Shown here: positions 15,983 to 24,490 of the stretch, in pieces
Layout of the letters: each line of letters begins with the position of its first letter
How positions within the stretch are numbered: position 1 is the first letter of the stretch
Assembly: GCA_900539155.1 (NCBI GenBank)
Contig: UQBE01000017.1
Coordinates: 1-36,308 of the forward strand
Origin: an uncultured Porphyromonas sp.
Lineage (GTDB): Bacteria > Bacteroidota > Bacteroidia > Bacteroidales > Porphyromonadaceae
Direction: 5' to 3'
Length of the DNA stretch: 36,308 bases
Program-made: the position numbers and the translations under genes
Notes under the pieces: model-generated
The model's database searches: none
Told to the model about the DNA's origin: nothing
What the model saw: the letters and a program-made list of their open reading frames with translations, nothing else

Positions 15983-17155
15983 ATGGACTACGCATTTCTA
16001 CAGCAATACTGGTGGTTTCTAGTCTCACTGCTGGGAGCCCTGCTTGTCTTCCTGCTCTTTGTGCAGGGCGGACAGACCTTTATCTTTGCAGCGCGTCGTG
16101 ACGAGCCGCTGCAGCGCATGCTCGTCAATTCGACGGGTCGTAAGTGGGAGTTTACCCTCACGACGCTAGTCACCTTCGGAGGTGCCTTCTTTGCCTCCTT
16201 CCCGCTCTTTTACTCGACCAGCTTCGGTGGAGCTTACTGGGTGTGGATCTTGATCTGCTTGACCTTCGTCATACAGGCTGTCTCGTACGAGTATCAGTCT
16301 AAGCATGGCAACGTATGGGGCAAGAAGACCTTCCAGACTTTCCTCTTTATCAACGGTGTCTTGGCTCCAGTGCTCCTAGGTGCTGCGGTCTCGACGCTCT
16401 TCACGGGCGGTAACTTCATCGTGGACAAGAGTGCTATCTACGACCTCGGAGCCTCGATGCAGACCATCTCCGTCTGGCAGCCTGACCCCCTCACAGGGCT
16501 ACAGCTACACGGACTGGAGGCTATCTTCAACCCCTGGAATGTGGTACTCGGTGTGACGCTCCTCTTCCTCGCACGCACTACGGCACTCCTATACTTCATC
16601 AACAATATCGAAGATGAGGTCGCCTACGAGCGTGCTCGCAAGAGCCTGCTACCCAATGCGGCTATTTTCGTCGTCCTCTTCGTCGCTTATGTCGTCTTCC
16701 TCATGGTAACCAAGGGATATGACGTCGACCCCGCCACAAGTGCCGTGAGCCTAGTACAGTATAAGTACCTGCACAACTTCCTCGCTATGCCCCTGATTCT
16801 CGTCGTCTTCCTCGTGGGTGTGGTACTCGTCCTAGCGGGCGTGATCCTCACGCTGGTCAAGAAAGGCTTCCGCAAGGGTATCTGGCTCGAAGGTGTCGGT
16901 GTCGTCCTAGCTGTCCTAGGTCTGCTCCTCATCCTCGGGTACAACAATACCGCTTACTACCCCTCGATAGCAGATATCAATAGTTCGCTGACGATCCAAA
17001 ACAGCAGCTCCAGCCCCTACACGCTGAAGGCTATGAGCATCGTCTCGCTGCTAATTCCGTTTGTCCTCGCCTACATCTTCTACGCATGGCGTGCCATCGA
17101 TCGCAAGAAGATCACCCGTCACGAGATGGGTCAAGACGAGGAGATCAAGTACTAG
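15983..17155 (+). CDS. cydB: Cytochrome bd ubiquinol oxidase subunit II
   Basis: 390 residues with about eight transmembrane segments. The N-terminal segment (WWFLVSLLGALLVFLLFVQG) and GGQTFIF match CydB, and a strongly hydrophobic C-terminal half follows (LILVVFLVGVVLVLAGVILT). It is the partner of CydA in the inner membrane and stabilises the hemes. It is co-transcribed with cydA; a strong hairpin terminator begins 48 bp after its stop. Confidence 0.95.
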   Translation: MDYAFLQQYWWFLVSLLGALLVFLLFVQGGQTFIFAARRDEPLQRMLVNSTGRKWEFTLTTLVTFGGAFFASFPLFYSTSFGGAYWVWILICLTFVIQAVSYEYQSKHGNVWGKKTFQTFLFINGVLAPVLLGAAVSTLFTGGNFIVDKSAIYDLGASMQTISVWQPDPLTGLQLHGLEAIFNPWNVVLGVTLLFLARTTALLYFINNIEDEVAYERARKSLLPNAAIFVVLFVAYVVFLMVTKGYDVDPATSAVSLVQYKYLHNFLAMPLILVVFLVGVVLVLAGVILTLVKKGFRKGIWLEGVGVVLAVLGLLLILGYNNTAYYPSIADINSSLTIQNSSSSPYTLKAMSIVSLLIPFVLAYIFYAWRAIDRKKITRHEMGQDEEIKY

Positions 17156-17203
17156 TCACGGTGACTGATCCCGCTCAGTAGGGTCAGCAAACGAACCTTA
17201 ATA

Positions 17204-17246
17204 AAGGGGGGGCACTTAGACCAATGAGTCTAGGTGTCGCCCCCTT
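17204..17246 (+). terminator. Terminator of the cyd operon
   Basis: AAGGGGGGGCACTTAGAC (17204-17221) pairs with GTCTAGGTGTCGCCCCCTT (17228-17246) around a 6-nt loop, with a few G-T or single mismatches. GCTTTGC follows. Confidence 0.75.
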
Positions 17247-17290
17247 GCTTTGCGCTTGAATGGGGCGGTGAGTCAGTGCCAACATAGGTT

Positions 17291-17400
17291 GGCACTCCAG
17301 TTCCATGCGGGTGAAACTCCAATTTCCTAGGTAAGAAACTCTAGTTTCATAGGTAAGAAACTCCAGTTTCATAGGGGTGAAACTTTTGTTTCATCCTAGT
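17291..17400. repeat. Five 22-bp tandem units with an internal palindrome
   Basis: Five units of exactly 22 bp start at 17291, 17313, 17335, 17357 and 17379. Inner units read GAAACTCTAGTTTCATAGGT plus AA, with a near-palindrome GAAACT..AGTTTC in each. The first (GGCACTCCAGTTCC) and last (GAAACTTTTGTTTC) are diverged. The array lies between the cydB terminator and the topA-truA operon end. There is no coding capacity of note and no spacer variety as in CRISPR. Confidence 0.85.
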
Positions 17401-17452
17401 GGTACTGATAGTTAGCTTGAATTAGCATACAGTAGCTGAGCGAGTATATCGG

Positions 17453-17477
17453 GACTGTTGCAAAAGTCAATAGTCTC
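17453..17477. repeat. Solo copy of a dispersed short palindrome
   Basis: GACTGTTG-caaaagt-CAATAGTC is an 8-bp inverted repeat with a 7-nt loop and a trailing TC. The same palindrome bounds the composite repeats at 24071, 24464, 34170 and the 3' ends at 34691 and 35338. Confidence 0.75.
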
Positions 17478-17560
17478 CTGATGGGACGGCAATGAGGTGG
17501 CAGAGGGTGGAGGATAGGGTGGAGGATAGGGGGGAAGAAAATGGGGAACTCTAGACATAC

Positions 17561-17595
17561 GACAAGCCCACGAAAGTCTCTTTCGTGGGCTTGTC
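17561..17595 (-). terminator. Hairpin terminator after truA
   Basis: GACAAGCCCACGAAAG (17561-17576) pairs perfectly over 16 bp with CTTTCGTGGGCTTGTC (17580-17595), loop TCT. It lies 35 bp beyond the truA stop on the minus strand. There is no T-run, so it may work with Rho or as an mRNA 3' stabiliser. Confidence 0.65.
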
Positions 17596-17629
17596 AAAGC
17601 GTGGAGGAGATGAATGGTGCCTGAGGCTT

Positions 17630-18418
17630 CTACTGAGAGTCTCTGCTGTAGATGGAGTCGGGGTAGGTCGCCTCGACGAAGAAGAGTGCACGAGCTGGTG
17701 CTGCTGAGCCTGCCAGTGAGCGGTCTTCGCTCAGGATGAGCTCTTGGATAGAGTCGGGCGTGCGCTGTCCGTAGCCTACCTCAAGGAGCGTCCCGACCAT
17801 CGTGCGCACCATGCCGTGGAGGAAGCGATTGGCACATACTTCGTAGCGCATAGCATCCCACAGCCCCGGCATCTCGACCTGCTCCCAATGCGCTGTGTAG
17901 ACGGTACAGCGGTTGTGCTTCGTCTGTGTGTGTAGCTTGCTAAAAGAGGTGAAGTCGTGTTCCCCAATGAAGTGGCGACAAGCTTCGTTCATCAGGTTGA
18001 TGTCTGGGAGCGTGCGCCGTTCCCAGCAATAGTTGCCCCAGAAGGGGTTGCTACAAGCCGAGATGTAGTAGTGATACCTTCGTGAGGTAGCGTCAAAGCG
18101 GGCATGCGCCGTCGGAAGGACTGGTGTGATGGAGCGAACGGATATGCCCCCACGTAGGATACCGCACAAGCCTCTCTGTATCTGCGCTAACGGGGGGTGG
18201 GGGAGGGGTAGGTCTGCATGCGCCATCATGCTGTAAGCGTGTACTCCAGCGTCTGTGCGGCCTGCGCCTGTGACTGCTATGGGCTGGCGAAAGAGTATGG
18301 AGAGGGCGCGCTCTAGCTCAGACTGCACCGAGACGCCACGAGGCTGTATCTGCCAGCCACAATAGCTGGAGCCGTCGTAAGCTACCTCGAGAAATACACG
18401 CTGTACGGGAGCCTTCAT
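17630..18418 (-). CDS. truA: tRNA pseudouridine synthase A
   Basis: 262 residues, normal length for TruA, which makes pseudouridine at positions 38-40 of tRNA anticodon stems. The catalytic Asp is in GRTDAGVHA (about residues 53-61). Other family motifs are AYDGSSYCGWQIQP near the start, RFDATSRRYHYYI in the middle and NRFLHGMVRTMVGTLLEVG in the C-terminal domain. It starts 21 bp after the topA stop and is probably the second gene of a topA-truA operon. Confidence 0.96.
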   Translation of the reverse strand: MKAPVQRVFLEVAYDGSSYCGWQIQPRGVSVQSELERALSILFRQPIAVTGAGRTDAGVHAYSMMAHADLPLPHPPLAQIQRGLCGILRGGISVRSITPVLPTAHARFDATSRRYHYYISACSNPFWGNYCWERRTLPDINLMNEACRHFIGEHDFTSFSKLHTQTKHNRCTVYTAHWEQVEMPGLWDAMRYEVCANRFLHGMVRTMVGTLLEVGYGQRTPDSIQELILSEDRSLAGSAAPARALFFVEATYPDSIYSRDSQ

Positions 18419-18439
18419 AGCTTCAAGGATAAGTAGCTA

Positions 18440-20917
18440 TCAAGACTTAGAGGCCGCACTACGCTTAGGCGCAGCCTTCTTGGCAGTACTAGTCGTCTTC
18501 TTGGTCGTAGTCTTCTTCTTAGCCGTACTAGTGGCCTTCTTCGCTGTCGCGCGACCTTTCTTCGGGGTCTCCTTATCTTGCTCGGCGATGATGGCGACGA
18601 CCTCGGCGTATGTTAGTGCTGTGGGGTCTGCTTTCTGCTCCTTGGTGAGCTTGTAGTTCTTCTTGCCCACCTTGATGTAAGCGCCCCAGCGCCCATCGCG
18701 TATCGCAATGTCGGGGTCCTCGGGGAAGGTCTTGAGCAGACTGGCTGCATCCTTGTGTCGTTTCTCCTCGATGAGCTCGACAGCTTCCTGCAGGGTGATG
18801 GTCTCGGGAATGAGTCCGCTACTCTTGGGGATAGAGGTAAAGGTGCCTTGGTGGCGTAGATAAGGGCCGAAGCGACCTACGGCGGCGACTACATCGCTAC
18901 CCTCAAACTCACCAACTGTGCGGGGTAGGTCAAAGAGCTTGAGCGCCTCCTCTAGCGTGATGGTCTCTATGAGCAGATTGCTCGGGATGCTGGCGAAGCG
19001 AGGCTTCAGGCGCTCTCGCTCCTCCTTAGGCAGAGAGCTGTCGGGCGTCTCTCCGATCTGAACCATCGGACCGTAGCGACCGATGCGAGCGATGACCGGC
19101 TTGCCACTGACAGGGTCGGTGCCTAGGAGTCGCTCGCCTGTATAGCGCTTGGCGCCTGACTGGCTCTGCTCCTCGATGGTGGGGTGGAACTTGTCGTAAA
19201 ATGTCCCGATTAAATCTTGCCACTGAGCCTCTCCCTCGGCAACTTTGTCGAAATGCTCCTCGACATCTGCCGTAAAGTTGTAGTCGACGATGCGAGCGAA
19301 GTTTTCCATAAGGAAGTCGGTTACCACGATGCCCATATCGGTGGGAACTAGTCGTCCGCGGTCACTGCCGTAGCGCTCCTTCTGCTTGTGCGACTTAATG
19401 GCTGTACTGCCTGAGCTGTGCTGCCAGACGAGGTATAGCACATCACGGCTCTCGCCCAGGCTCTCGCCACGACGCACGTACTCTCTGTTTTGTATCGTCT
19501 GTATGGTCGGAGCGTAGGTAGATGGACGACCGATGCCTAGCTCCTCCATCTTGCGAACGAGGGATGCCTCGGTGTAGCGGGGCTTGGGCTTGGTGAAGGC
19601 TTGACGACCCTCAATCTCTAGTAGCTGCAAGGCATCTCCCGCCTGTAGCTTGGGCAGCTCATTGCCACTAGCATCCTCCTCGTCATCACGGCTCTCTGTG
19701 TAGGCACTGATGAAGCCATCGAAGACAATCACCTCGCCACGAGCCTCTAGACGAATGGGGTCTGCTCCCTCTGTGGCTATCTGCGCTATGGTCCGCTCGA
19801 TGCGCGCATCGGCCATCTGACTAGCGAGTGTGCGCTTGCGTATGAGGTCGTAGAGAGCCTGCTCCTGCTTGGTCCCCTGTATGGTAGCGTTGCGTAGATA
19901 GGTGGGGCGAATAGCTTCGTGCGCCTCTTGTGCCCCTTTGCTCTTAGCGTGATAGCGCCGGCGCTGATAGTAGTCTGCGCCCCACTGCTCCAGGATTACT
20001 GTCTCGGCATCGTGGAGGGCGAGGCTGGAGAGATTGACAGAGTCGGTACGCATATAGGTGATGAGTCCTCGCTCGTAGAGTGTCTGCGCTACACGCATCG
20101 TGTTGGAGACGCTCATGCCGAGCTTGCGAGAGGCTTCCTGCTGTAGGGTACTGGTGGTGAAAGGCGCCGATGGTGAGCGACGACCGGGCTTCTGCTCGAC
20201 CTGCTGCACAGCAAAGGTGGACTGCTCCTCGATGGCACGCTGCATGAGCTGGCGGGTGGCTTCCTCGGAGGGGAGGTTGTCGATGTGTGTCGCTGTGAAT
20301 GCTTCTCCACCCTTGGTCTCTAGGCGTGTCGTGATGGCAAAAGAGGTCTCTGGCTGGAAGGCTAATATCTCGCGCTCGCGCTCCACAATCAGGCGCACGG
20401 CAACGCTCTGCACACGCCCTGCCGAGAGTGAGGGCCCGACACGTCGCCAGAGGACGGGCGAGAGCTCAAAGCCTACGATGCGGTCCAAGACACGGCGCGC
20501 CTGCTGCGCATCGACGAGGTTCTCGTTGATAGAGCGAGGGTTTTGTATAGCATGCTGTATGGCACTCTTGGTAATCTCGTGGAAGGCGATACGATGTGTC
20601 TCCTTGTCTTTGAGGTCTAGCACCTGATAGAGGTGCCAAGCGATGGCTTCTCCCTCACGGTCTTCATCGGATGCGAGCCAGACGATGTCGCTCGCCTTGG
20701 CAGCTTTGCGTAGCTCTGAGACGATACGCTGCTTGTCTGCCGGAATCTCATAGATGGGTGCGAAGTGATGCTCTAGGTCTACACTGAAGCTACTCGGCTT
20801 GAGATCTCGTATGTGCCCATAGCTCGAAAGTACTTTGTAGCCATCACCGAGGAATTTGCCAATCGTCTTCGCTTTTGCGGGGGACTCTACTATTACTAAG
20901 TTCTTCTGCTTTGCCAT
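18440..20917 (-). CDS. topA: DNA topoisomerase I (type IA)
   Basis: 825 residues. The Toprim domain begins NLVIVESPAKAKTIGKFLG (residues 6-24) and continues with SYGHIRDL. The catalytic Tyr is in LITYMRTDSVNLS. Instead of C-terminal four-Cys zinc fingers there are three glycine-rich repeats (GRYGPMVQIGE, GRFGPYLRHQG, GRWGAYIKVGK) between about residues 600 and 760. They are followed by a Lys/Thr/Ala-rich tail of about 45 residues, common in Bacteroidota enzymes, that likely aids DNA binding. It relaxes negative supercoils. The promoter candidate is at 20961. Confidence 0.97.
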   Translation of the reverse strand: MAKQKNLVIVESPAKAKTIGKFLGDGYKVLSSYGHIRDLKPSSFSVDLEHHFAPIYEIPADKQRIVSELRKAAKASDIVWLASDEDREGEAIAWHLYQVLDLKDKETHRIAFHEITKSAIQHAIQNPRSINENLVDAQQARRVLDRIVGFELSPVLWRRVGPSLSAGRVQSVAVRLIVEREREILAFQPETSFAITTRLETKGGEAFTATHIDNLPSEEATRQLMQRAIEEQSTFAVQQVEQKPGRRSPSAPFTTSTLQQEASRKLGMSVSNTMRVAQTLYERGLITYMRTDSVNLSSLALHDAETVILEQWGADYYQRRRYHAKSKGAQEAHEAIRPTYLRNATIQGTKQEQALYDLIRKRTLASQMADARIERTIAQIATEGADPIRLEARGEVIVFDGFISAYTESRDDEEDASGNELPKLQAGDALQLLEIEGRQAFTKPKPRYTEASLVRKMEELGIGRPSTYAPTIQTIQNREYVRRGESLGESRDVLYLVWQHSSGSTAIKSHKQKERYGSDRGRLVPTDMGIVVTDFLMENFARIVDYNFTADVEEHFDKVAEGEAQWQDLIGTFYDKFHPTIEEQSQSGAKRYTGERLLGTDPVSGKPVIARIGRYGPMVQIGETPDSSLPKEERERLKPRFASIPSNLLIETITLEEALKLFDLPRTVGEFEGSDVVAAVGRFGPYLRHQGTFTSIPKSSGLIPETITLQEAVELIEEKRHKDAASLLKTFPEDPDIAIRDGRWGAYIKVGKKNYKLTKEQKADPTALTYAEVVAIIAEQDKETPKKGRATAKKATSTAKKKTTTKKTTSTAKKAAPKRSAASKS

Positions 20918-20960
20918 ATTCTCACGCTATCAGAGACTGCTACCTCAGTCTCAATCGGTG

Positions 20961-20968
20961 CAAAGGTA
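20961..20968 (-). promoter_or_regulatory. topA promoter, -7 element
   Basis: Minus strand TACCTTTG, 43 bp upstream of the topA ATG. A T-rich stretch lies near the expected -33 position but no exact TTTG. Confidence 0.6.
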
Positions 20969-21009
20969 CTCTTTTATAAGGAAACGAACGCTTTAGCAGA
21001 AAAAGAGAA

Positions 21010-21046
21010 GGCGTCCGTCAATCTAACGAGTAGATTGGCGGACGCC
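21010..21046 (-). terminator. Terminator of the 2-oxoacid oxidoreductase operon
   Basis: GGCGTCCGTCAATCTA (21010-21025) pairs with TAGATTGGCGGACGCC (21031-21046) over 16 bp with a single G-T type mismatch and a 5-nt loop. On the minus strand it is followed by TTCTCTTTTTC. It lies 38 bp beyond the gamma subunit stop. Confidence 0.88.
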
Positions 21047-21084
21047 TTGACATTTATATTATATAGTGTAAGGGTCGCTCTGGG

Positions 21085-21630
21085 CTAGTTGACCTTGATT
21101 AGACTATCCATACCACGCTTGATAGCCTCCTCGTTGAGGGGGATCAGCTTGTGGTGACGCTCAGGCAGAGACTTCTTGAGTCCTGCAATGATGCTCTCGA
21201 GCTTAAGCATAGGAGCAGCCTTGAGCATACCACCGAGGATAATCATGTTGAAGATCTTGTCGTTGCCCATCTCGAGGCTCTGATCCGTAGCTGGCACCTC
21301 GTAGATGTTGATATCCTTACGGTCAGACTTGTGCTGGATAAGGGCTGGGTCGTAGATAAGGATGCCGCCCTTCTTAACACGAGGCCCGAACTTGTCGAGT
21401 GAGGGTTGGTTGAGTACGATGACGACATCATACTCGTTGACAACGGGCGAGCTGACGGGCTCATCGCTCACGATGACCGTTACGTTACTCGTACCACCAC
21501 GCTGCTCAGGTCCGTAAGAAGGCATCCACGATACCTCCTTGTCCTCCATGATACCAGAGTAAGCAAGTATCTTACCCATAGAGAGTACGCCCTGACCTCC
21601 GAAGCCAGATATGACTATTTCGTAATTCAT
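21085..21630 (-). CDS. 2-oxoacid:ferredoxin oxidoreductase, gamma subunit
   Basis: 181 residues of the POR gamma family, with the N-terminal glycine-rich motif ISGFGGQGVLSMG (residues 7-19) and PSYGPEQRGGTSN (about 38-50). It is the fourth gene of a minus-strand operon ferredoxin-alpha-beta-gamma. The complex oxidatively decarboxylates a 2-oxoacid to acyl-CoA and reduces ferredoxin. Substrate cannot be told from sequence: branched-chain 2-oxoacids (Vor) or 2-oxoglutarate (Kor) are both possible. Confidence 0.9.
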   Translation of the reverse strand: MNYEIVISGFGGQGVLSMGKILAYSGIMEDKEVSWMPSYGPEQRGGTSNVTVIVSDEPVSSPVVNEYDVVIVLNQPSLDKFGPRVKKGGILIYDPALIQHKSDRKDINIYEVPATDQSLEMGNDKIFNMIILGGMLKAAPMLKLESIIAGLKKSLPERHHKLIPLNEEAIKRGMDSLIKVN

Positions 21631-21649
21631 AGTTGTTCCTTTCGTCTGA

Positions 21650-22453
21650 TTAGATTTTCATTGTAACCACCTCGTCATCGCTACCCTTAGACTCGACATC
21701 CTTGATGTCGCCGAGAGCGTACTTGTCGACCATAAACTTCGACATCCACTCATTAGCCTTAGCGGGAGTCATCTTCCAGCCTGTATTGCAGGTTGAGACG
21801 AACTCGACGACGCTTGTACCCTTGCCAGCGAGTGAGTTCTCAAAAGCCTTACGTAGAGCCTTCTTAGCCTTACGTACAGCACCAGCTGTATGTACACTCT
21901 GACGAGTGACGTAGCAGGTACCATCTAGCTCAGAGAGGATCTTAGAGATGACGAGTGGATAGCCGTTAAGCTCTGGCGTACGACCATCAGGACAGGTGAC
22001 TGTCTTCATACCGAGTAGTGTGGTAGGAGCCATTTGACCACCAGTCATACCGTAGATACCATTGTTGATAAAGATGATGACAATGTTCTCACCACGGTTT
22101 GCAGCGTGGATCGTCTCAGCTGTACCGATAGCAGCTAGGTCACCATCACCCTGATAGGTGAATACGAGCTTATTAGGGTATAGACGCTTGATAGCAGTAG
22201 CTACAGCAGGCGCACGTCCGTGAGCAGCCTCCTGCCAGTCGATGTCTATATAGTTGTATGCGAAGACGGAGCAGCCCACAGGAGCTATACCGACGGCCTG
22301 GTCGCCCATGCCCATCTCCTCGAGGACCTCTGCAACCAGCTTATGCACGACACCGTGGCTACAGCCGGGGCAGTAGTGCATTGTGTTATTATTGAGTAGA
22401 CTTGGCTTCTGGTAGACCAAGTTCTCTGGTTTGGTTATATCCTTTATATCCAT
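21650..22453 (-). CDS. 2-oxoacid:ferredoxin oxidoreductase, beta (TPP-binding) subunit
   Basis: 267 residues. Thiamine diphosphate binding is shown by HYCPGCSHGVVHK (about residues 26-38), GDGDLAAIGTAETIHAANRG (about 101-120) and FINNGIYGMTGGQMAPTT (about 127-144). It pairs with the alpha subunit to form the active site. The gamma gene follows 19 bp downstream. The C-terminal tail is acidic. Confidence 0.93.
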   Translation of the reverse strand: MDIKDITKPENLVYQKPSLLNNNTMHYCPGCSHGVVHKLVAEVLEEMGMGDQAVGIAPVGCSVFAYNYIDIDWQEAAHGRAPAVATAIKRLYPNKLVFTYQGDGDLAAIGTAETIHAANRGENIVIIFINNGIYGMTGGQMAPTTLLGMKTVTCPDGRTPELNGYPLVISKILSELDGTCYVTRQSVHTAGAVRKAKKALRKAFENSLAGKGTSVVEFVSTCNTGWKMTPAKANEWMSKFMVDKYALGDIKDVESKGSDDEVVTMKI

Positions 22454-22498
22454 AATATTCGTTGTCTATTACTGGTTATTGATAGGGGAGTGGAGAGC

Positions 22499-23578
22499 TT
22501 ACTTGACGAGCTTCGTACGCAGAGCGTTGAGGACTTCGTCTGGAGAGAATAGCATACCACCCATACGTCCGAAGTGCTCTACAGGGCAGCGCCCATTGAC
22601 GGCAAGTCTGACATCCTCGACCATCTGACCAGCATTGAGCTCGACAGAGAGGAAGCCCTTGACACCACGCTCAGCGAGCTTAGTGATTACCTCGTATGGA
22701 TAAGGCCATAGCGTGATAGGACGTACGAGACCTACCTTGAGGCCCTCTTGGCGAGCTACCTGAACGACCTTCTGGCAGATACGTGCAGAAGAGCCGAAAG
22801 CTACGAGTACGTAGTCAGCATCCTCGGTCATCGTCTCCTCGTAGCGTATCTCGTTCTCCTCAATCTTACGATACTTCTCCTGGAAGCGTAGGTTGTTTTG
22901 CTCCATCACAGCTGAGTCAAGCTCGAGAGATGTGATGATAGAGCGCTTGTCAGGTGTATGACCTGTGGTAGCCCAGGGGCAGCTAGCAGCGATCTCCTCA
23001 TCAGTGTGACGAGGCTTCTGCTCGGGTAGTACGACCTTCTCCATCATCTGTCCGATGATACCATCGCTCAGTATCATAACTGGGTTACGATACTTAAACG
23101 CCATATCCATACCGACACCAACGAAGTCGACCATCTCCTGTACAGAGTAAGGCGCTAGTACGATGAGACGGTAGTCACCATGTCCACCACCCTTGGTAGT
23201 CTGGAAGTAGTCAGCCTGACTTGGCTGGATTGTACCTAGACCAGGACCACCACGCATCACGTTGACGATGAGTGCGGGTAGCTCAGCACCAGCGATGTAG
23301 CTGATACCCTCAGCCATGAGGCTGATACCAGGGCTAGATGAGGAGGTCATGACACGCTTACCAGCGCCAGCACCTCCATATACCATATTAATAGAAGAGA
23401 CCTCGCTCTCAGCCTGAAGGACGACCATACCGGTCTTCTCCCAGGGGCGTAGCGACATCAGTGTCTCGAGGACCTCTGACTGAGGTGTGATAGGATATCC
23501 GAAATAGCCATCCAGTCCGTTGAGGATTGCCGAGTGTGCCAGGGCTTCATTGCCCTTCATCAGTTTTACTTCTGCCAT
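22499..23578 (-). CDS. vorB: 2-oxoacid:ferredoxin oxidoreductase, alpha subunit (VorB-like)
   Basis: 359 residues of the POR alpha family. The N-terminal pyrimidine-binding domain has GNEALAHSAILNGLDGYFGY (9-28) and a PITPQSEVLE motif. GGAGAGKRVMTSSSSPG (about 69-85) and RGGPGLGTIQPSQADYF (about 110-126) follow, and a C-terminal domain II carries VLVAFGSSARI. Proteins of this type are commonly named VorB (3-methyl-2-oxobutanoate dehydrogenase), but 2-oxoglutarate specificity (KorA) cannot be excluded. Position between the ferredoxin and beta genes is as in other Bacteroidota. Confidence 0.88.
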   Translation of the reverse strand: MAEVKLMKGNEALAHSAILNGLDGYFGYPITPQSEVLETLMSLRPWEKTGMVVLQAESEVSSINMVYGGAGAGKRVMTSSSSPGISLMAEGISYIAGAELPALIVNVMRGGPGLGTIQPSQADYFQTTKGGGHGDYRLIVLAPYSVQEMVDFVGVGMDMAFKYRNPVMILSDGIIGQMMEKVVLPEQKPRHTDEEIAASCPWATTGHTPDKRSIITSLELDSAVMEQNNLRFQEKYRKIEENEIRYEETMTEDADYVLVAFGSSARICQKVVQVARQEGLKVGLVRPITLWPYPYEVITKLAERGVKGFLSVELNAGQMVEDVRLAVNGRCPVEHFGRMGGMLFSPDEVLNALRTKLVK

Positions 23579-23593
23579 GATAGCTATGGGGGA

Positions 23594-23821
23594 TTAAAGG
23601 GTTACTTTATAGACGCTGATACAGCCGTCGGGACAAACAACGCCGCAGTTGGCGCAGCCAATGCATGTGTCGGGGCTACTCATATAGCAGTAGTGATACC
23701 CCTTGTCGTTCACCTCGTCTGGGTGAAGCGAGATACTCGCAGTAGGACAAGCTACGACGCAAAGGTTACAACCCTTGCAGCGCTGCTCGTTGACTACGAT
23801 TGCTCCTCTAAATTTTGCCAT
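23594..23821 (-). CDS. 4Fe-4S ferredoxin-type (delta) subunit of the oxidoreductase
   Basis: 75-residue 2x[4Fe-4S] ferredoxin. Two cluster motifs are clear: CKGCNLCVVACP (residues ~15-26) and CIGCANCGVVCP (about 53-64). It takes electrons from the TPP site and passes them to free ferredoxin. The ATG at 23821 (MAKFRGAIVV) is chosen over one at 23887 because the extra 22 residues are unlike the family. It is the first gene of the operon, 15 bp before the alpha subunit. Confidence 0.93.
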   Translation of the reverse strand: MAKFRGAIVVNEQRCKGCNLCVVACPTASISLHPDEVNDKGYHYCYMSSPDTCIGCANCGVVCPDGCISVYKVTL

Positions 23822-23904
23822 GTGTAGTACTTTATAGATATTGTACCCTTCCCCCGTCACCGACGAAAGTCGAGTACTGTGATACAATTAGTTTTCTTCG
23901 ACCT

Positions 23905-23912
23905 CAAAGTTA
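23905..23912 (-). promoter_or_regulatory. Promoter of the oxidoreductase operon, with upstream palindrome
   Basis: Minus strand TAACTTTG matches TAnnTTTG, 83 bp upstream of the ferredoxin ATG. A palindrome CTACC-TTTA-GGTAG lies at 23932-23945, about where the -33 element should be, and could be an operator. Confidence 0.5.
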
Positions 23913-24070
23913 CAAAGAATATTCGTAATACCTACCTTTAGGTAGAGAAAATGTTTGTTTCCTCGGGTTACTCTCTGTATGGGAGGCATTTCGAGGGAAC
24001 TAATCTCCTTAAAAAACAACTAGAGACCGTAGCCCGGGGGGCGACAGTCAGGGCTGACGCATTATATATA

Positions 24071-24490
24071 GACTATTGCAAAAGTCAATAGTCTCATAAT
24101 AATTTAGACCCGACTATATATCAACACGGCACTGTGTCGGGGAAAACGGATTCTTCACGTGGATATTTCGAAATCTCCACGTGGAGAATTTTTATTTTCC
24201 ACGTGGGGAAGAAAAAATTCCTCGGAGGAATGAAATGAAACTTCGGAGGAAATGAATGACAGCCACGTGGAAAATAAAAAATATCCACGTGGAGATTTGA
24301 AATTTCCCACGTGGATATTCGAGAAAAGAGAAAATCGGACGAAATTCCCCGTTAATTAGAAGTTAGAGGTTAGATATTAGAGGGCAGGGCGGACACATTA
24401 TATTATAATGAGTTCATCTAATCCTCGCTTGTCGCTATCTGTAGCTCCTGACAGAGCAATTATGAGACTACTGACTTTTGCAACAGTCTC
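24071..24490. repeat. Composite repeat with 22-bp-period CACGTG array (copy 1)
   Basis: The unit is bounded by two short palindromes: GACTATTG-caaaagt-CAATAGTC at 24071-24095 and GAGACTACTG...CAACAGTCTC at 24464-24490. Inside, CACGTG occurs at 24156, 24178, 24200, 24264, 24286 and 24308. The 64-bp middle holds two further small palindromes (TTCCTCGGAGGAA and a relative, centred near 24224 and 24245), so about eight units lie on a 22-bp period. The left three and right three CACGTG units are inverted copies of each other, so the whole can fold into one long hairpin. A TTAGAGGTTAGA-type stretch and the ATAATGAGTTCATCTA module complete it. Copy 2 is at 34170-34540. Confidence 0.88.

Noticed and set aside
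17291..17400. CRISPR array
   Set aside because: Units are contiguous 22-bp repeats without unique spacers, and no cas gene is in the window.
23822..23887. Longer start of the ferredoxin gene
   Set aside because: The additional 22 residues do not resemble ferredoxins, while the ATG at 23821 gives a normal N terminus.
24156..24313. CRISPR-like repeats (CACGTG array)
   Set aside because: Period is too short, the linkers are themselves repeated in inverted form, and an equal copy exists 10 kb away.
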